A DNA stretch of 64,000 nt, taken from contig NZ_PRKW01000005.1 in NCBI RefSeq assembly GCF_002927275.1, forward strand, positions 124,001 through 188,000. Direction: 5' to 3'. Below are positions 17,218 through 27,801 of this stretch, piece after piece. Numbering within the stretch: position 1 is the first letter of the stretch; each line of letters begins with the position of its first letter. The notes beneath the pieces were generated by a model. It was not told the DNA's origin and did no database searches. It worked only from the letters and a program-made list of their open reading frames with translations. This DNA is from Arthrobacter pityocampae (GTDB taxonomy: Bacteria > Actinomycetota > Actinomycetes > Actinomycetales > Micrococcaceae). The position numbers were made by a program, and so were the translations under genes.

Positions 17218-17540
17218 AGGACCGTGGGCTCGCCGCCCACCTCGGAGACCATCGGCTTCCCCGCCTCGAGCCACGCGCCCATGCCCCCGCTCACGTTGAC
17301 GGCCGTGTAGCCGTTCGCCTCCAGCCACTCGGCGGCGCGCTGCGACCTGCCGCCGCTCCGGCAGATCACATGCAGGTCCTCGTCCGGATCCAGGTCGCCC
17401 AGCCGCGACGGCAGCTCCTCGAGGGGCACGTGCAGCGCGCCGTCCACGTGCCCGGCCTCCCACTCGTAGTGCTCGCGGACGTCGAGGATGCGCGCGTCGT
17501 GGGGTACTGCCGTCACCGGTACGTTCTGGATCTCACTCAT
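17214..17540 (-). CDS. Single-domain rhodanese-like protein
   Basis: A 108-residue single rhodanese domain. It has DVREHYEWEAGHVDGALHVP, the active-site Cys in HVICRSGGRSQRAA (CRSGGRS loop) and the C-terminal GGMGAW segment. It probably moves sulfane sulfur from thiosulfate or persulfide carriers in the cytoplasm. It is translationally coupled to pheA and is the first gene of that pair. The substrate is unknown. Confidence 0.92.
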   Translation of the reverse strand: MSEIQNVPVTAVPHDARILDVREHYEWEAGHVDGALHVPLEELPSRLGDLDPDEDLHVICRSGGRSQRAAEWLEANGYTAVNVSGGMGAWLEAGKPMVSEVGGEPTVL

Positions 17541-17617
17541 GCGCCTACCTTCGCACGGGGCGGCCGGGCGTCGCCATTGCTACGGCCCGGCCGGGCGCGC
17601 TCCTATAGTGGTCCCTG

Positions 17618-19012
17618 ATGAGCGAACTCCACGAACTCTCCGCCCTCACCCTCCGGGATGCCCTGGCGCGCGGCGCCGCCGGCGCGCGGGAGGTCACCGA
17701 GCACTTCCTCCGGCGCATCGACGCCCTGGACCCCGGACTGGGTTCCTTCGTCACGGTCACCCACGACGACGCCCTTCGCGCCGCCGACCACGCCGACCGC
17801 GTCCGCGCCTCCGGAGCCGCCCTCGGCCCCCTCCACGGCATGCCGCTCGCGCACAAGGACCTCACCGACGTCGCCGGGGTGCGGACCACCCTGGGCACGG
17901 CCGCCCTCGACCACGCCGTCGCGGAGCAGGACGCCCCGCTCGCGGCGGTGCTGCGCCGCGCCGGTGCCGTGAGCCTCGGCAAGACCCAGGTACCCGAGTT
18001 CGGGCTGAGCTGCTACAGCGAGAACCGCATCGCCCCGCCGGCCCGCAACCCCCTCGACCGCCGCCTCAGCCCGGGTGGCTCCTCCGGCGGCAGCGCCGCC
18101 GCGGTGGCCGCCGGGATGATCCCGTTCGCGCCCGGGACCGACGGTGGCGGCTCCATCCGCATCCCCGCGGCGGCCACCGGCCTGGTGGGCCTGAAGCCGA
18201 ACCGTGGCCGCGTGCCGTCGGGGTCCGGGCAGGCCGATCTCGGACAGCTCGTCGTCGCCGGCCCGCTCGCGCACTCCGCCGTGGACGCCGCGCTGCTGCT
18301 CGACGCGCTGGTGCAGGAACCCAACTACCGGCCCACCAGCGCCGCCTCCCGCTACCCGGGCTCCTTCACGGAGGCCGCCCTCCGGGCGGAGGGGCGCTTC
18401 CGCATCGGCGTCAGCACGGCCTCGCCCTTCGCCGACGCCATGGAGATCACCCTCGACGGCGCCGCCACGGACGCGCTCACCGCCGGCATCCACGCCCTGC
18501 AGCACGCCGGGCACGACGTCGACGACGCCGACCTGACGTACGACCCGCGCTACCACGACGCCTTCCAGCTCGTCTGGACGGCCGGGCTGGCCACGGCCCC
18601 GATCCCCGGGGACCGCGAGGACCGCCTGACGGACATCACGCGGGTGCTGCGGCGCCGGGCCCTCGGACGCAGCGCGGCGGAGCTCGCGGGCGCCGTCGAC
18701 GTCCTGCGGCAGTTCGAGCACGACACCATCGAGCAGTACTCCCGCTACGACATGATCCTGACACCGGCGCTCGCCATGACCCCGCGGCCGATCGGCTGGT
18801 ACACGGACGCCGACGGTGACGCCGACTACCTGCGGCAGTGCCAGTACTCGCCATACACCTCGATGGTGAACGTCTGCGGCCTGCCCGCCGTGACCGTGCC
18901 CACACTGCGCCTCCCCGACGGCCTGTCGATGAGCGTGCAGCTCATCGGCCGTCCCGGGGAGGAGGCGCAACTCCTCGCCGCGACGGCGCAGATCGAGGCA
19001 CACCGGCCGTAG
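17618..19012 (+). CDS. Amidase (amidase-signature family)
   Basis: A 464-residue amidase-signature hydrolase with the Ser-cisSer-Lys triad: Lys in PLAHKDLTDVAG, the SPGGSSGGSAAAVAAG Gly/Ser-rich signature, and the nucleophile Ser in GTDGGGSIRIPAAATGLVGLKP. Members hydrolyse various amides; this one is closer to general amidases than to GatA, since no gatC or gatB is adjacent. It starts with ATG 77 bases from the divergent rhodanese gene. The POT peptide transporter follows on the same strand, so a role in using amide or peptide nitrogen is possible. Confidence 0.88.
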   Translation: MSELHELSALTLRDALARGAAGAREVTEHFLRRIDALDPGLGSFVTVTHDDALRAADHADRVRASGAALGPLHGMPLAHKDLTDVAGVRTTLGTAALDHAVAEQDAPLAAVLRRAGAVSLGKTQVPEFGLSCYSENRIAPPARNPLDRRLSPGGSSGGSAAAVAAGMIPFAPGTDGGGSIRIPAAATGLVGLKPNRGRVPSGSGQADLGQLVVAGPLAHSAVDAALLLDALVQEPNYRPTSAASRYPGSFTEAALRAEGRFRIGVSTASPFADAMEITLDGAATDALTAGIHALQHAGHDVDDADLTYDPRYHDAFQLVWTAGLATAPIPGDREDRLTDITRVLRRRALGRSAAELAGAVDVLRQFEHDTIEQYSRYDMILTPALAMTPRPIGWYTDADGDADYLRQCQYSPYTSMVNVCGLPAVTVPTLRLPDGLSMSVQLIGRPGEEAQLLAATAQIEAHRP

Positions 19013-19057
19013 CTGCGCGATTTTGCTTCCCCGGTGCTGCGCGGCACCATGGAAAGA

Positions 19058-20521
<1,464 letters not shown>

Positions 20522-20539
20522 CCGCCGGACAGTAGACGA

Positions 20540-20585
20540 CAGGACCCTCCCCGGGACACGAACCACCGCCGGGAGGGTCCTGTTG
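20540..20585 (+). terminator. Rho-independent terminator after the POT transporter
   Basis: CAGGACCCTCCC (20540-20551) pairs with GGGAGGGTCCTG (20571-20582) around a 19-base loop, followed by TTGC. It begins 19 bases after the stop. Confidence 0.8.
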
Positions 20586-20687
20586 CATGGCGGCCCCCGA
20601 TCCCACAGACTTCTACCCACCGGTAACTTCCGTACCGGCGGCCGTGGGATCCCTGCGGCGACGCCCTGAGAGATCAAAGGAGATCGC

Positions 20688-22211
20688 GTGTCGAACCTCG
20701 CCAACAACCTCGTGGCCACTGCGACGAGGAGCCCCTCGGCGGTGGCCATCAAGCTCGACGACGTCGAGGTCACCTACGGTGCCCTCGAGGTGCTCAGCCA
20801 GAAGGTCGCCACGCTCCTGGCGGAGTACGGGGTGCAGCGCGGCGACCGCGTGGCCCTCATCATGCCGAATATTCCGCAAATGGCATTCGTCTACTACGGC
20901 GTCCTCCGGGCCGGAGCCGTCGTCGTCCCGCTGAATCCGCTCCTCAAGGGCCGCGAGGTGGCCTACCACCTCACGAACTCCGGCGCGCGGCTCGTTTTCG
21001 CCTGGGAGGGCATCATCGCGGAGGCGCAGGCCGGCGCGGAGGCCGCCGGCGCCGAGACGGGCGCCGAGGTGGCCGTGGTGACGGTCGACGGCGGCGCCTT
21101 CCTGCAGCGCGTCTCCGCGGCCGAGCCGACTCCGAACGTCGTGGACCTCGACGGCGAGGAGACCGCCGTCGTGCTGTACACCTCCGGGACCACCGGGCGT
21201 CCCAAGGGCGCCACGCTCTCCCACACCAACCTCTCCCGGAACACGGAGATCTCCCGCGACCTCATGGGGACGGCCGAGGGCGAGGTCCTGTTCGGCGGCC
21301 TGCCGTTCTTCCACATCTTCGGGCAGACCTGCGCGCTGAACGCTGCCGTGCTGACCGGGGCCACCGTGACCCTGCTCCCCCGCTTCGAGCCGGGCAAGGC
21401 GCTGGAGATCATCCAACGGGACCGCGTGACGATCTTCGAGGGCGTCCCCACCATGTACGTCGCGATGCTGCGCCATCCGAGCGTCACGGGCACGGACCTC
21501 TCCTCCGTCCGCGTGGCCGTGTCCGGCGGGTCCGCCCTGCCGGTCGAGGTGCTGCACGAGTTCGAGCGCGTGTTCGAGGCGGACCTGCTGGAGGGCTACG
21601 GCCTGTCCGAGACCTCGCCGATCGTGAGCTTCAACCGCGTGGGCCGGCTGCGCAAGCCCGGCTCCATCGGCACCCCGGTGGACGGCGTCGAGGTGCGGAT
21701 GCTCGACCCGCAGGGCAATGAGGTGCCCCAGGGCGAGGTGGGAGAACTCGCCGTGCGCGGCCACTGCGTGATGAAGGGCTACTGGAAGAACGTGGACGCC
21801 ACCGAGGCAGCCATCCCCGACGGCTGGTTCCGCACGGGCGATCTCGCACGGTTCGACGAGGACGGCCTCATCTTCATCGTGGACCGCAAGAAGGACGTGA
21901 TCCTCCGCGGCGGCTACAACGTGTACCCCCGGGAGGTCGAGGAGGTCCTCTACGAGCACCCCGCGGTGGCGGAGGCCGCGGTGATCGGCGTGCCGGACGA
22001 CCTGCACGGCGAGGAGATCGTTGCCGTCGTCGGCCTCAAGGCCGAGCATGCACCCGCGGACGACGCCGCGAAGGAAGCCCTCGCGGCGGAGATCACCGCC
22101 TTCGCGAAGGAACGCGTGGCCGCCTACAAGTACCCGCGCCGTGTGGTGCTCGTCGAGGCGCTGCCCAAGGGCCCCACGGGGAAGATCCTGAAGCGCGAGA
22201 TCACGGTCTAG
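20688..22211 (+). CDS. Long-chain-fatty-acid--CoA ligase (AMP-forming)
   Basis: An adenylate-forming acyl-CoA synthetase of 507 residues. Motifs seen are the P-loop YTSGTTGRPKGAT (about 164-176), YGLSETSPI, the hinge DRKKDVILRGGYNVYPREVEE, and the C-terminal catalytic Lys in PTGKILKREI. It activates medium- or long-chain fatty acids for beta-oxidation or lipid synthesis; chain length is not evident. The GTG start has AAAGGAG seven bases upstream. Its stop shares the palindrome CTAG with the convergent glycerate kinase stop. Confidence 0.9.
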   Translation: MSNLANNLVATATRSPSAVAIKLDDVEVTYGALEVLSQKVATLLAEYGVQRGDRVALIMPNIPQMAFVYYGVLRAGAVVVPLNPLLKGREVAYHLTNSGARLVFAWEGIIAEAQAGAEAAGAETGAEVAVVTVDGGAFLQRVSAAEPTPNVVDLDGEETAVVLYTSGTTGRPKGATLSHTNLSRNTEISRDLMGTAEGEVLFGGLPFFHIFGQTCALNAAVLTGATVTLLPRFEPGKALEIIQRDRVTIFEGVPTMYVAMLRHPSVTGTDLSSVRVAVSGGSALPVEVLHEFERVFEADLLEGYGLSETSPIVSFNRVGRLRKPGSIGTPVDGVEVRMLDPQGNEVPQGEVGELAVRGHCVMKGYWKNVDATEAAIPDGWFRTGDLARFDEDGLIFIVDRKKDVILRGGYNVYPREVEEVLYEHPAVAEAAVIGVPDDLHGEEIVAVVGLKAEHAPADDAAKEALAAEITAFAKERVAAYKYPRRVVLVEALPKGPTGKILKREITV

Positions 22212-23413
22212 CAGGACACCTGGCCCCGGCCCGCCCCGAAGACGCCGTACACCTGCGCGGCGGCATCCTCCATGAGGTGCGAGGCTCCCCCGATCAGCTC
22301 GTCGAGGGTCACGGGTCCGGGGGCCAGGGAGAAGGCCGCCGCCAGGCCGGCCTCCTGCACCTGCGCGGCCGGGAGCTGGACGCGTCCGGCGATCACGACG
22401 ACGGCGCACGTCGCGGGGGCGTGCGCCGCGACGGCGTGGACCACCTTCCCGCCGAGCGACTGGGCGTCGAAGGAGCCCTCGGCGGTGAGCACGAGATCCG
22501 CGGCGGCGAGGGCGGCGGCGAGTCCGACGGCGTCGGCCACGAGGGCTGACCCGGGGACGATCTCGGCGCCCAGGAACGGGACGAGCACGGCGGGGAGTCC
22601 GCCGGCCGCACCCGCTCCGGGCACGTCGAGCATGTCGACGCCCGTCGAGGCGGCGACCACCCGCGCGAGGTGGTCGAGGCCGGCGTCGAGGACGGCGACG
22701 TCGTCCGGCGTCGCACCCTTCTGCGGCCCGAACACCGCCGCCGCGCCGCGCGGCCCGCACAGGGGGTTGTCGACGTCGACGGCGATGCGCCACCGGACCG
22801 TGCGGGCGCGGGGATGGAGGCCCGTCACGTCGATCGTCGCGAGGGCGCCCAGCGCGCCGCCGCCCGGTGCGAGGGGGTCGTTGCCGGCGTCGAGGAAGCG
22901 CGCCCCGAGGGCTGTCAGGAGGCCGACGCCGCCGTCGGTGGTCGCCGACCCGCCGATGCACAGCAGGATCTCCTCCGCGCCGTCGTCGAGGAGACGGACG
23001 GCGATCTCCCCGACGCCGTAGCTGGTGGCGGTGAGGGCGTCCAGGGGGCGGTCGGCGACCAGCGGCAGGCCGTTGGCCTCCGCCGCCTCGAGGACGCCCC
23101 GGATCGGTGCCCCGTGCACCCCTGATCCGTCCGAGATGCCGTAGCGCGCGGTCCGGGCCCGGCCGGCGGCGTCATGGCAGGGCGCGGTCCGGGCCTCCAC
23201 CCGCCAGGCCGCGAGGAGGGCGTCGAGCGTCCCCTCCCCGCCGTCGGCGAGGGGCATCAGGACGACCCCGGGCTCCGGGTGGCCGAGGCGGGCGGCGGCC
23301 GCCGTGACCCCCGCGGACATGGCAAGGGCAGCCTCCTGCGCGGAGAGGCTGCCCTTGAGGGAGTCGGGTGCGAGGACGATCCTGAGTGGGCGCTGCTGCG
23401 CGGGCGTGGTCAC
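22208..23413 (-). CDS. Glycerate kinase (GlxK/GarK type)
   Basis: A 401-residue type I glycerate kinase that phosphorylates D-glycerate. It shows the N-terminal APDSLKGSLSA motif, the ADGGEGTLDAL segment and LLCIGGSATTDGGVG in the nucleotide-binding domain. DLVLTAEGSFDAQSLGGKV lies in the C-terminal half. The start is GTG. It is convergent with the acyl-CoA ligase: the two stop codons overlap in the palindrome CTAG, so the coding regions overlap by four bases. No other glycerate-pathway gene is adjacent. Confidence 0.92.
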   Translation of the reverse strand: MTTPAQQRPLRIVLAPDSLKGSLSAQEAALAMSAGVTAAAARLGHPEPGVVLMPLADGGEGTLDALLAAWRVEARTAPCHDAAGRARTARYGISDGSGVHGAPIRGVLEAAEANGLPLVADRPLDALTATSYGVGEIAVRLLDDGAEEILLCIGGSATTDGGVGLLTALGARFLDAGNDPLAPGGGALGALATIDVTGLHPRARTVRWRIAVDVDNPLCGPRGAAAVFGPQKGATPDDVAVLDAGLDHLARVVAASTGVDMLDVPGAGAAGGLPAVLVPFLGAEIVPGSALVADAVGLAAALAAADLVLTAEGSFDAQSLGGKVVHAVAAHAPATCAVVVIAGRVQLPAAQVQEAGLAAAFSLAPGPVTLDELIGGASHLMEDAAAQVYGVFGAGRGQVSC

Positions 23414-23456
23414 GCCTCCACCCTAGTAGTGCGTCGGGGCCGGGAGACCGGGCTGT

Positions 23457-23648
23457 TCAGGCGCCGGTAGCGCCGTCGTTGTGCGCCTCGAAGCCGGGGG
23501 CCACCTCGTCCTCGGTGGCGGGCCCGCCGTAGCCGCCGGCGTCCTGCTCGTCGGGAGCGCCGGCCTGCTCGGCGCCCTGCTCGACGGCCTGCTCGGTGCC
23601 CTGCTCCTCGGACTCGGAGGTCGGGGTGTCGCTGGACTTCTCGCTCAT
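23457..23648 (-). CDS. Small acidic Gln/Glu-rich protein
   Basis: A 63-residue acidic protein with repeats around EQ: EEQGTEQAVEQGAEQAG (residues 14-30). It has no hydrophobic segment and is probably disordered. The ATG at 23648 was chosen because GGAAGGCAGCACC lies directly upstream, the same leader as the acidic gene at 14774-15127. Upstream similarity between the two genes runs about 75 bases, while the proteins share only composition. No known domain is recognised. Confidence 0.65.
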   Translation of the reverse strand: MSEKSSDTPTSESEEQGTEQAVEQGAEQAGAPDEQDAGGYGGPATEDEVAPGFEAHNDGATGA

Positions 23649-23690
23649 GGTGCTGCCTTCCGTGATGCGTCTGCTCCCTGGCTGGGCGCT

Positions 23691-23706
23691 GATACTCAGC
23701 TTACTG
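23691..23706 (-). promoter_or_regulatory. CAGTANGCT-type promoter core upstream of the small acidic gene
   Basis: The minus strand reads CAGTAAGCTGAGTATC, with TAAGCT as -10 and TTGCCC 17 bases upstream as a possible -35. The leader to the ATG at 23648 is about 43 bases. Confidence 0.5.
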
Positions 23707-23806
23707 ATGGCCGCTCCGCGGGCAACCCACCGCCGCACGTGGAGAACTCCCGCGTAACCCGCGGTGCGCTGGTGTATTCGGGCGTGTTCTTTGGCATGCT
23801 GGGGCC

Positions 23807-25438
23807 ATGGCTAACCGAGCGGGCACAGTGGCCCTCCCCAGCGACCTCGTCGACGTGACCGGACTCCTCGACGCGTACTTCGACGTCGACCCCGATCTCT
23901 CCGATCCCGCCCAGCGCGTGGCCTTCGGGACGTCCGGCCACCGCGGCTCGTCCCTGAAGTCCTCCTTCAACGAGGGGCACATAGCGGCGATCACGCAGGC
24001 GATCGTCGAGTACCGCGCCGGGCAGGGCATCACGGGCCCCCTGTTCATGGGCAAGGACACGCACGCCCTGTCCGAGCCGGCGCAGAACACCGCGCTGGAG
24101 GTCCTCGCGGCCAACCGGGTGACCGTCCTCGTGGACGCCCGCGGCGCCTACACCCCCACCCCCGCGGTGTCCCACGCGATCCTCACCCACAACGCGACCC
24201 GCACCGAGCAGGCCGACGGCATCGTCATCACCCCCTCGCACAACCCTCCGGGCGACGGCGGCTTCAAGTACAACCCCCCGCACGGCGGCCCCGCCGACTC
24301 GGACGCCACGAACTGGATCGCCGACCGCGCCAACGCCCTGCTCGAGGACGGCCTGCGCGGGGTGCGGCGCATGCCGATCGCGCAGGCCCGCACGGCGGAG
24401 GGGATCGGCAGCTACGACTTCCTGCAGCACTACGTGGACGACCTCCCGTCCGTGCTGAACCTCGATGCCATCCGGTCCGCAGACGTGCACATCGGTGCCG
24501 ACCCCATGGGCGGCGCCTCCGTGGACTACTGGGGGGCGATCGGGGAGCGCCACAACCTGAACCTGACCGTCGTGAACCCGACGGTGGACCCGCAGTGGGC
24601 GTTCATGACGCTGGACTGGGACGAGAAGATCCGGATGGACTGCTCCTCCCCGTCCGCGATGGCCTCCCTCATCAAGCGGGCCACGGAGTTCGACATCGCC
24701 ACGGGCAACGACGCCGACGCGGACCGCCACGGGATCGTCACACCCGACGCCGGCCTCATGAACCCGAACCACTACCTCGCCGTCGCCATCCAGTACCTGT
24801 ACGCGAACCGGCCCGACTGGCGCGCGGACGCCGTGATCGGCAAGACCCTCGTCTCGTCGTCGATCATCGACCGCGTCGCAGCCGATCTCGGGCGCGTGCT
24901 GCACGAGGTCCCCGTGGGCTTCAAGTGGTTCGTGCCCGGCCTGCTGAGCGGCGAGCTGGCCTTCGGCGGCGAGGAGTCCGCCGGGGCGTCCTTCCTGCGC
25001 CTCGACGGGACGCCGTGGAGCACCGACAAGGACGGCCTCCTCCTGGCCCTGCTCGCCTCCGAGATCACCGCCGTGACCGGCAGGACGCCGTCGCAGCACT
25101 ACGCCGGGCTGACCGACCGCTTCGGCGCACCCGTGTACGCGCGGATCGACGCCGCGGCCACGCGCGAGCAGAAGGCGGCGCTGGGTAGGCTCTCGCCGTC
25201 GGACGTCACCGCGACCACCCTCGCCGGCGAGGAGATCACCGCCCGCCTGACGGAGGCCCCCGGCAACGGCGCGTCCGTGGGCGGCCTGAAGGTCACCACC
25301 GAGAACGCGTGGTTCGCGGCACGCCCGTCCGGCACGGAGGACGTCTACAAGATCTACGCCGAGTCCTTCCGGGGCGAGGAGCACCTGCAGCAGGTGCAGG
25401 CCGAGGCGAAGGCCCTGGTGGACGGGGTCATCAGCTGA
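23807..25438 (+). CDS. pgm: Phosphoglucomutase (alpha-D-glucose phosphate-specific)
   Basis: Interconverts glucose 1-phosphate and glucose 6-phosphate. The 543-residue product has GTSGHRGSS, the phosphoserine loop TPSHNPP (about residues 143-149), and the magnesium loop [10 protein letters not shown]. It also has the sugar-binding GGEESAGAS and the phosphate-binding [16 protein letters not shown]. Length matches the Pgm family (about 545). It is monocistronic, divergent from the small acidic protein gene. Confidence 0.96.
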   Translation: MANRAGTVALPSDLVDVTGLLDAYFDVDPDLSDPAQRVAFGTSGHRGSSLKSSFNEGHIAAITQAIVEYRAGQGITGPLFMGKDTHALSEPAQNTALEVLAANRVTVLVDARGAYTPTPAVSHAILTHNATRTEQADGIVITPSHNPPGDGGFKYNPPHGGPADSDATNWIADRANALLEDGLRGVRRMPIAQARTAEGIGSYDFLQHYVDDLPSVLNLDAIRSADVHIGADPMGGASVDYWGAIGERHNLNLTVVNPTVDPQWAFMTLDWDEKIRMDCSSPSAMASLIKRATEFDIATGNDADADRHGIVTPDAGLMNPNHYLAVAIQYLYANRPDWRADAVIGKTLVSSSIIDRVAADLGRVLHEVPVGFKWFVPGLLSGELAFGGEESAGASFLRLDGTPWSTDKDGLLLALLASEITAVTGRTPSQHYAGLTDRFGAPVYARIDAAATREQKAALGRLSPSDVTATTLAGEEITARLTEAPGNGASVGGLKVTTENAWFAARPSGTEDVYKIYAESFRGEEHLQQVQAEAKALVDGVIS

Positions 25439-25466
25439 TCCACGACCCCCGGGTGCCTCCGGATGC

Positions 25467-26855
25467 CTAGAGGAGCCTGGCCAGCAGTTTCCGCTTGATC
25501 GGCCCGAAGGGTGGGTACGCGAGTCGCAGCGTGTCCACCCGGGTGGGCTTGGAGAACACCGGCTGCAGGTGGCTGAACGTCCGGAAGGACTGCTCCCCGT
25601 GGTAGCTGCCCGTGCCGCTCGCGCCGACGCCGCCGAAGGGCAGGCCGGGGACTGCCAGCTGGAGGATGCAGACGTTGTGGGCGATCCCGCCGGCCTGGAC
25701 GCGCTCCGTGAACGCACCGAGGTGCTCGTCCTGGTCGCTGAACAGGTAGGCGGCGAGCGGGTGCGGGCGGGCGCCGATGAAGCGGATCGCGGCGTCCAGG
25801 TCCTCCACCTCGAGGATCGGCAGCAGGGGGCCGAAGATCTCCTCCTGCATCAGCGGGGACGAGGGGTCGACGTCGCGCAGGATGGTCGGCTCGATGTACC
25901 GCTCCGCGCGGTCGTGCCGTCCGCCCGAGACCACGGTGCCGTCCCCGAGCAGGCCGACGAGGCGGTCGAAGTGGTGCTCGTTGATGATCCGCCCGTAGTC
26001 GGCGGAGGCCTTCGGGTCGCTGCCGTAGAACTCCCGGACGGTGTCCGCCAGCGCCGCGGCGAGCACCGGCGCGGCGGCCGGCGTCGTCAGGATGTAGTCG
26101 GGGGCCACGCATGTCTGCGCCGCGTTCATGAACTTCCCGAGCGCGATCCTGCGGGCCGCGGCGCGGAGGTCACCGCCCACGACGACGGCCGGCGACTTCC
26201 CGCCCAGCTCCAGCGTCACCGGCGTCAGGTGCTCGGCTGCGGCCTTCATGACGATCTTCCCCACACGCTCCCCGCCGGTGTAGAAGATGTGGTCGAACGG
26301 CTGCGCGAGCAGCGCCGTGCTGGCTTCGACGCCGCCTTCGACGACGGACACCGCCGCCGGGTCCAGGTACTCCGGCACGAGCCGTGCGAGCACGCGGGAC
26401 GTCGCGCCGGCCAGTTCGCTGGGCTTGAGGACGGCCGTGTTGCCCGCGGCGAGCGCACCGACGAGGGGCGCCAGCACGAGCTGCAGCGGGTAGTTCCACG
26501 GACCGATGATCAGCACCACGCCGAGCGGCCGGGCCTGCGTCCACGCCCGGGCCGGGAGCAGCCCGGCGGGCACGGCGATCCTCGAGGGTGCTATCCACCG
26601 GTCGAGGTACTTGAGGGTGTGGTCGAGCTCGGCCCGCACGACGGCGATCTCGGAGAGGAACGCCTCCGTGCGGCTCTTCCCGAGATCCTTCTCGAGCGCA
26701 GCGGTGAGCTCGTCGGCCCGGTCGGCGAGCAGGAGGCGCAGGGCGCGCAGCTGCCCGCGGCGCCAGGCGACCGGCCGGGTGGCCCCCGTGTCGAAGAAGC
26801 GCCGCCGGTCGGCCAGCAGCCCTGCGGCGTCCGTCGTGGGCGTCCCGGCGATCAT
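25467..26855 (-). CDS. Aldehyde dehydrogenase (class 3, fatty-aldehyde type)
   Basis: A 462-residue NAD(P)-dependent aldehyde dehydrogenase. It has IGPWNYPLQLVLAPLVGALAAGN, FYTGGERVGK, the general base in TLELGGKSP, the catalytic Cys in AAQTCVAPDY, and EEIFGPLLPI. The short N-terminus and a C-terminal part ending in basic and hydrophobic residues resemble class 3 (ALDH3-like) enzymes that act on fatty or aromatic aldehydes. Its ATG overlaps the SDR gene stop as ATGA, so the SDR and ALDH form one operon, plausibly oxidising an alcohol to an acid. Confidence 0.92.
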   Translation of the reverse strand: MIAGTPTTDAAGLLADRRRFFDTGATRPVAWRRGQLRALRLLLADRADELTAALEKDLGKSRTEAFLSEIAVVRAELDHTLKYLDRWIAPSRIAVPAGLLPARAWTQARPLGVVLIIGPWNYPLQLVLAPLVGALAAGNTAVLKPSELAGATSRVLARLVPEYLDPAAVSVVEGGVEASTALLAQPFDHIFYTGGERVGKIVMKAAAEHLTPVTLELGGKSPAVVVGGDLRAAARRIALGKFMNAAQTCVAPDYILTTPAAAPVLAAALADTVREFYGSDPKASADYGRIINEHHFDRLVGLLGDGTVVSGGRHDRAERYIEPTILRDVDPSSPLMQEEIFGPLLPILEVEDLDAAIRFIGARPHPLAAYLFSDQDEHLGAFTERVQAGGIAHNVCILQLAVPGLPFGGVGASGTGSYHGEQSFRTFSHLQPVFSKPTRVDTLRLAYPPFGPIKRKLLARLL

Positions 26856-27703
26856 CGGGAGGCCTCCTGATCGGCGGTGACACCCGGTCGCCCGGTGAAA
26901 CGGTCCATGGAGCTGTACACCTTGAACACCCGCCCCGCGACGAAATCCCAGACCGGCTGCGGCAGGAGGTTGCGGAGGGTACCGGCGAGCTGCACCGTCC
27001 AGGGCAGCTGCAGGCGGGCCCTGCCGGCCAGTGTGGCACGCCACGCCCTGTCCACGACGTGCTCCGGCTCCATCAGGGGCGTCAGGAGCGGGCCGCGGGC
27101 ACCCTCGAACATGCCGGTCCTGATGTAGCTCGGGATGAGCGTGGTGACCTTGATCGGGTGGCCCGTGGACGCCAGTTCCAGGCGCAGCGAGTCGCTCCAG
27201 CCGATGACCGCCCACTTCGAGGCCGCGTAGACGCTCATGCGGGGCACGGACAGCGTGCCGGAGGCGGAGGCGACGTTGAGGATCCGCGCCGACGTGCCCC
27301 GCTCCATCATCGCGGGCAGGAACGCCCGGGTGACGTGCATGGGCCCGCCGGTGTTGATGCGAAGGGTGAGGTCGATGTCCGCGTGGTGGTCGTGCTCCCA
27401 GAAGTACTTCCCGCGCACGATCCCGGCGTTGTTCACCAGCACGTCCGGCACGCCGACCTCGTCGAGGACGGCGCCCGCAGCGGTCTGGACGGACTCCACG
27501 GACGCCACGTCGACCACGTAGCTGTGCACGGACGCCGCGCTCGAGGCGAGGCCCGCGACCACGTCCTCGAGCGCCCGCCCGTCCACGTCCCACAGCACGA
27601 CGGCGGCCGCGCCCTCCCGCACCGCGCGTTCGGCGTACAACCTGCCCATACCCATGCCCGCACCCGTGACGAGGACGGTGCGCCCCTGAACCGTGAATAC
27701 CAT
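26852..27703 (-). CDS. Short-chain dehydrogenase/reductase
   Basis: A 283-residue classical SDR. The Rossmann motif is VTGAGMGMGRLYAE (TGxxxGxG); NNAG follows, then the catalytic Ser in NVASASGT and the Tyr-Lys in YAASKWA. The start at 27703 has GGAAGAGGAAC upstream. It uses NAD or NADP, but the substrate is unknown. It is the first gene of a pair with the overlapping aldehyde dehydrogenase. The tail after the fold, VWDFVAGRVFKVY, resembles SDRs that act on lipophilic alcohols. Confidence 0.9.
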   Translation of the reverse strand: MVFTVQGRTVLVTGAGMGMGRLYAERAVREGAAAVVLWDVDGRALEDVVAGLASSAASVHSYVVDVASVESVQTAAGAVLDEVGVPDVLVNNAGIVRGKYFWEHDHHADIDLTLRINTGGPMHVTRAFLPAMMERGTSARILNVASASGTLSVPRMSVYAASKWAVIGWSDSLRLELASTGHPIKVTTLIPSYIRTGMFEGARGPLLTPLMEPEHVVDRAWRATLAGRARLQLPWTVQLAGTLRNLLPQPVWDFVAGRVFKVYSSMDRFTGRPGVTADQEASR

Positions 27704-27801
27704 CGTGTTCCTCTTCCTTCCGGAACAAGCAACGTAACACCCGTGGCATCTGCTCCCGGTAGGCTTTCCCGGAACCCCGACCCGCTTTGGAAGGCATACC
27801 C

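Noticed and set aside
27704-27801. Purine or pyrimidine riboswitch before the NCS2 permease
   Set aside because: The gap is under 100 bases, shared with a divergent gene, and shows no riboswitch-like folds.
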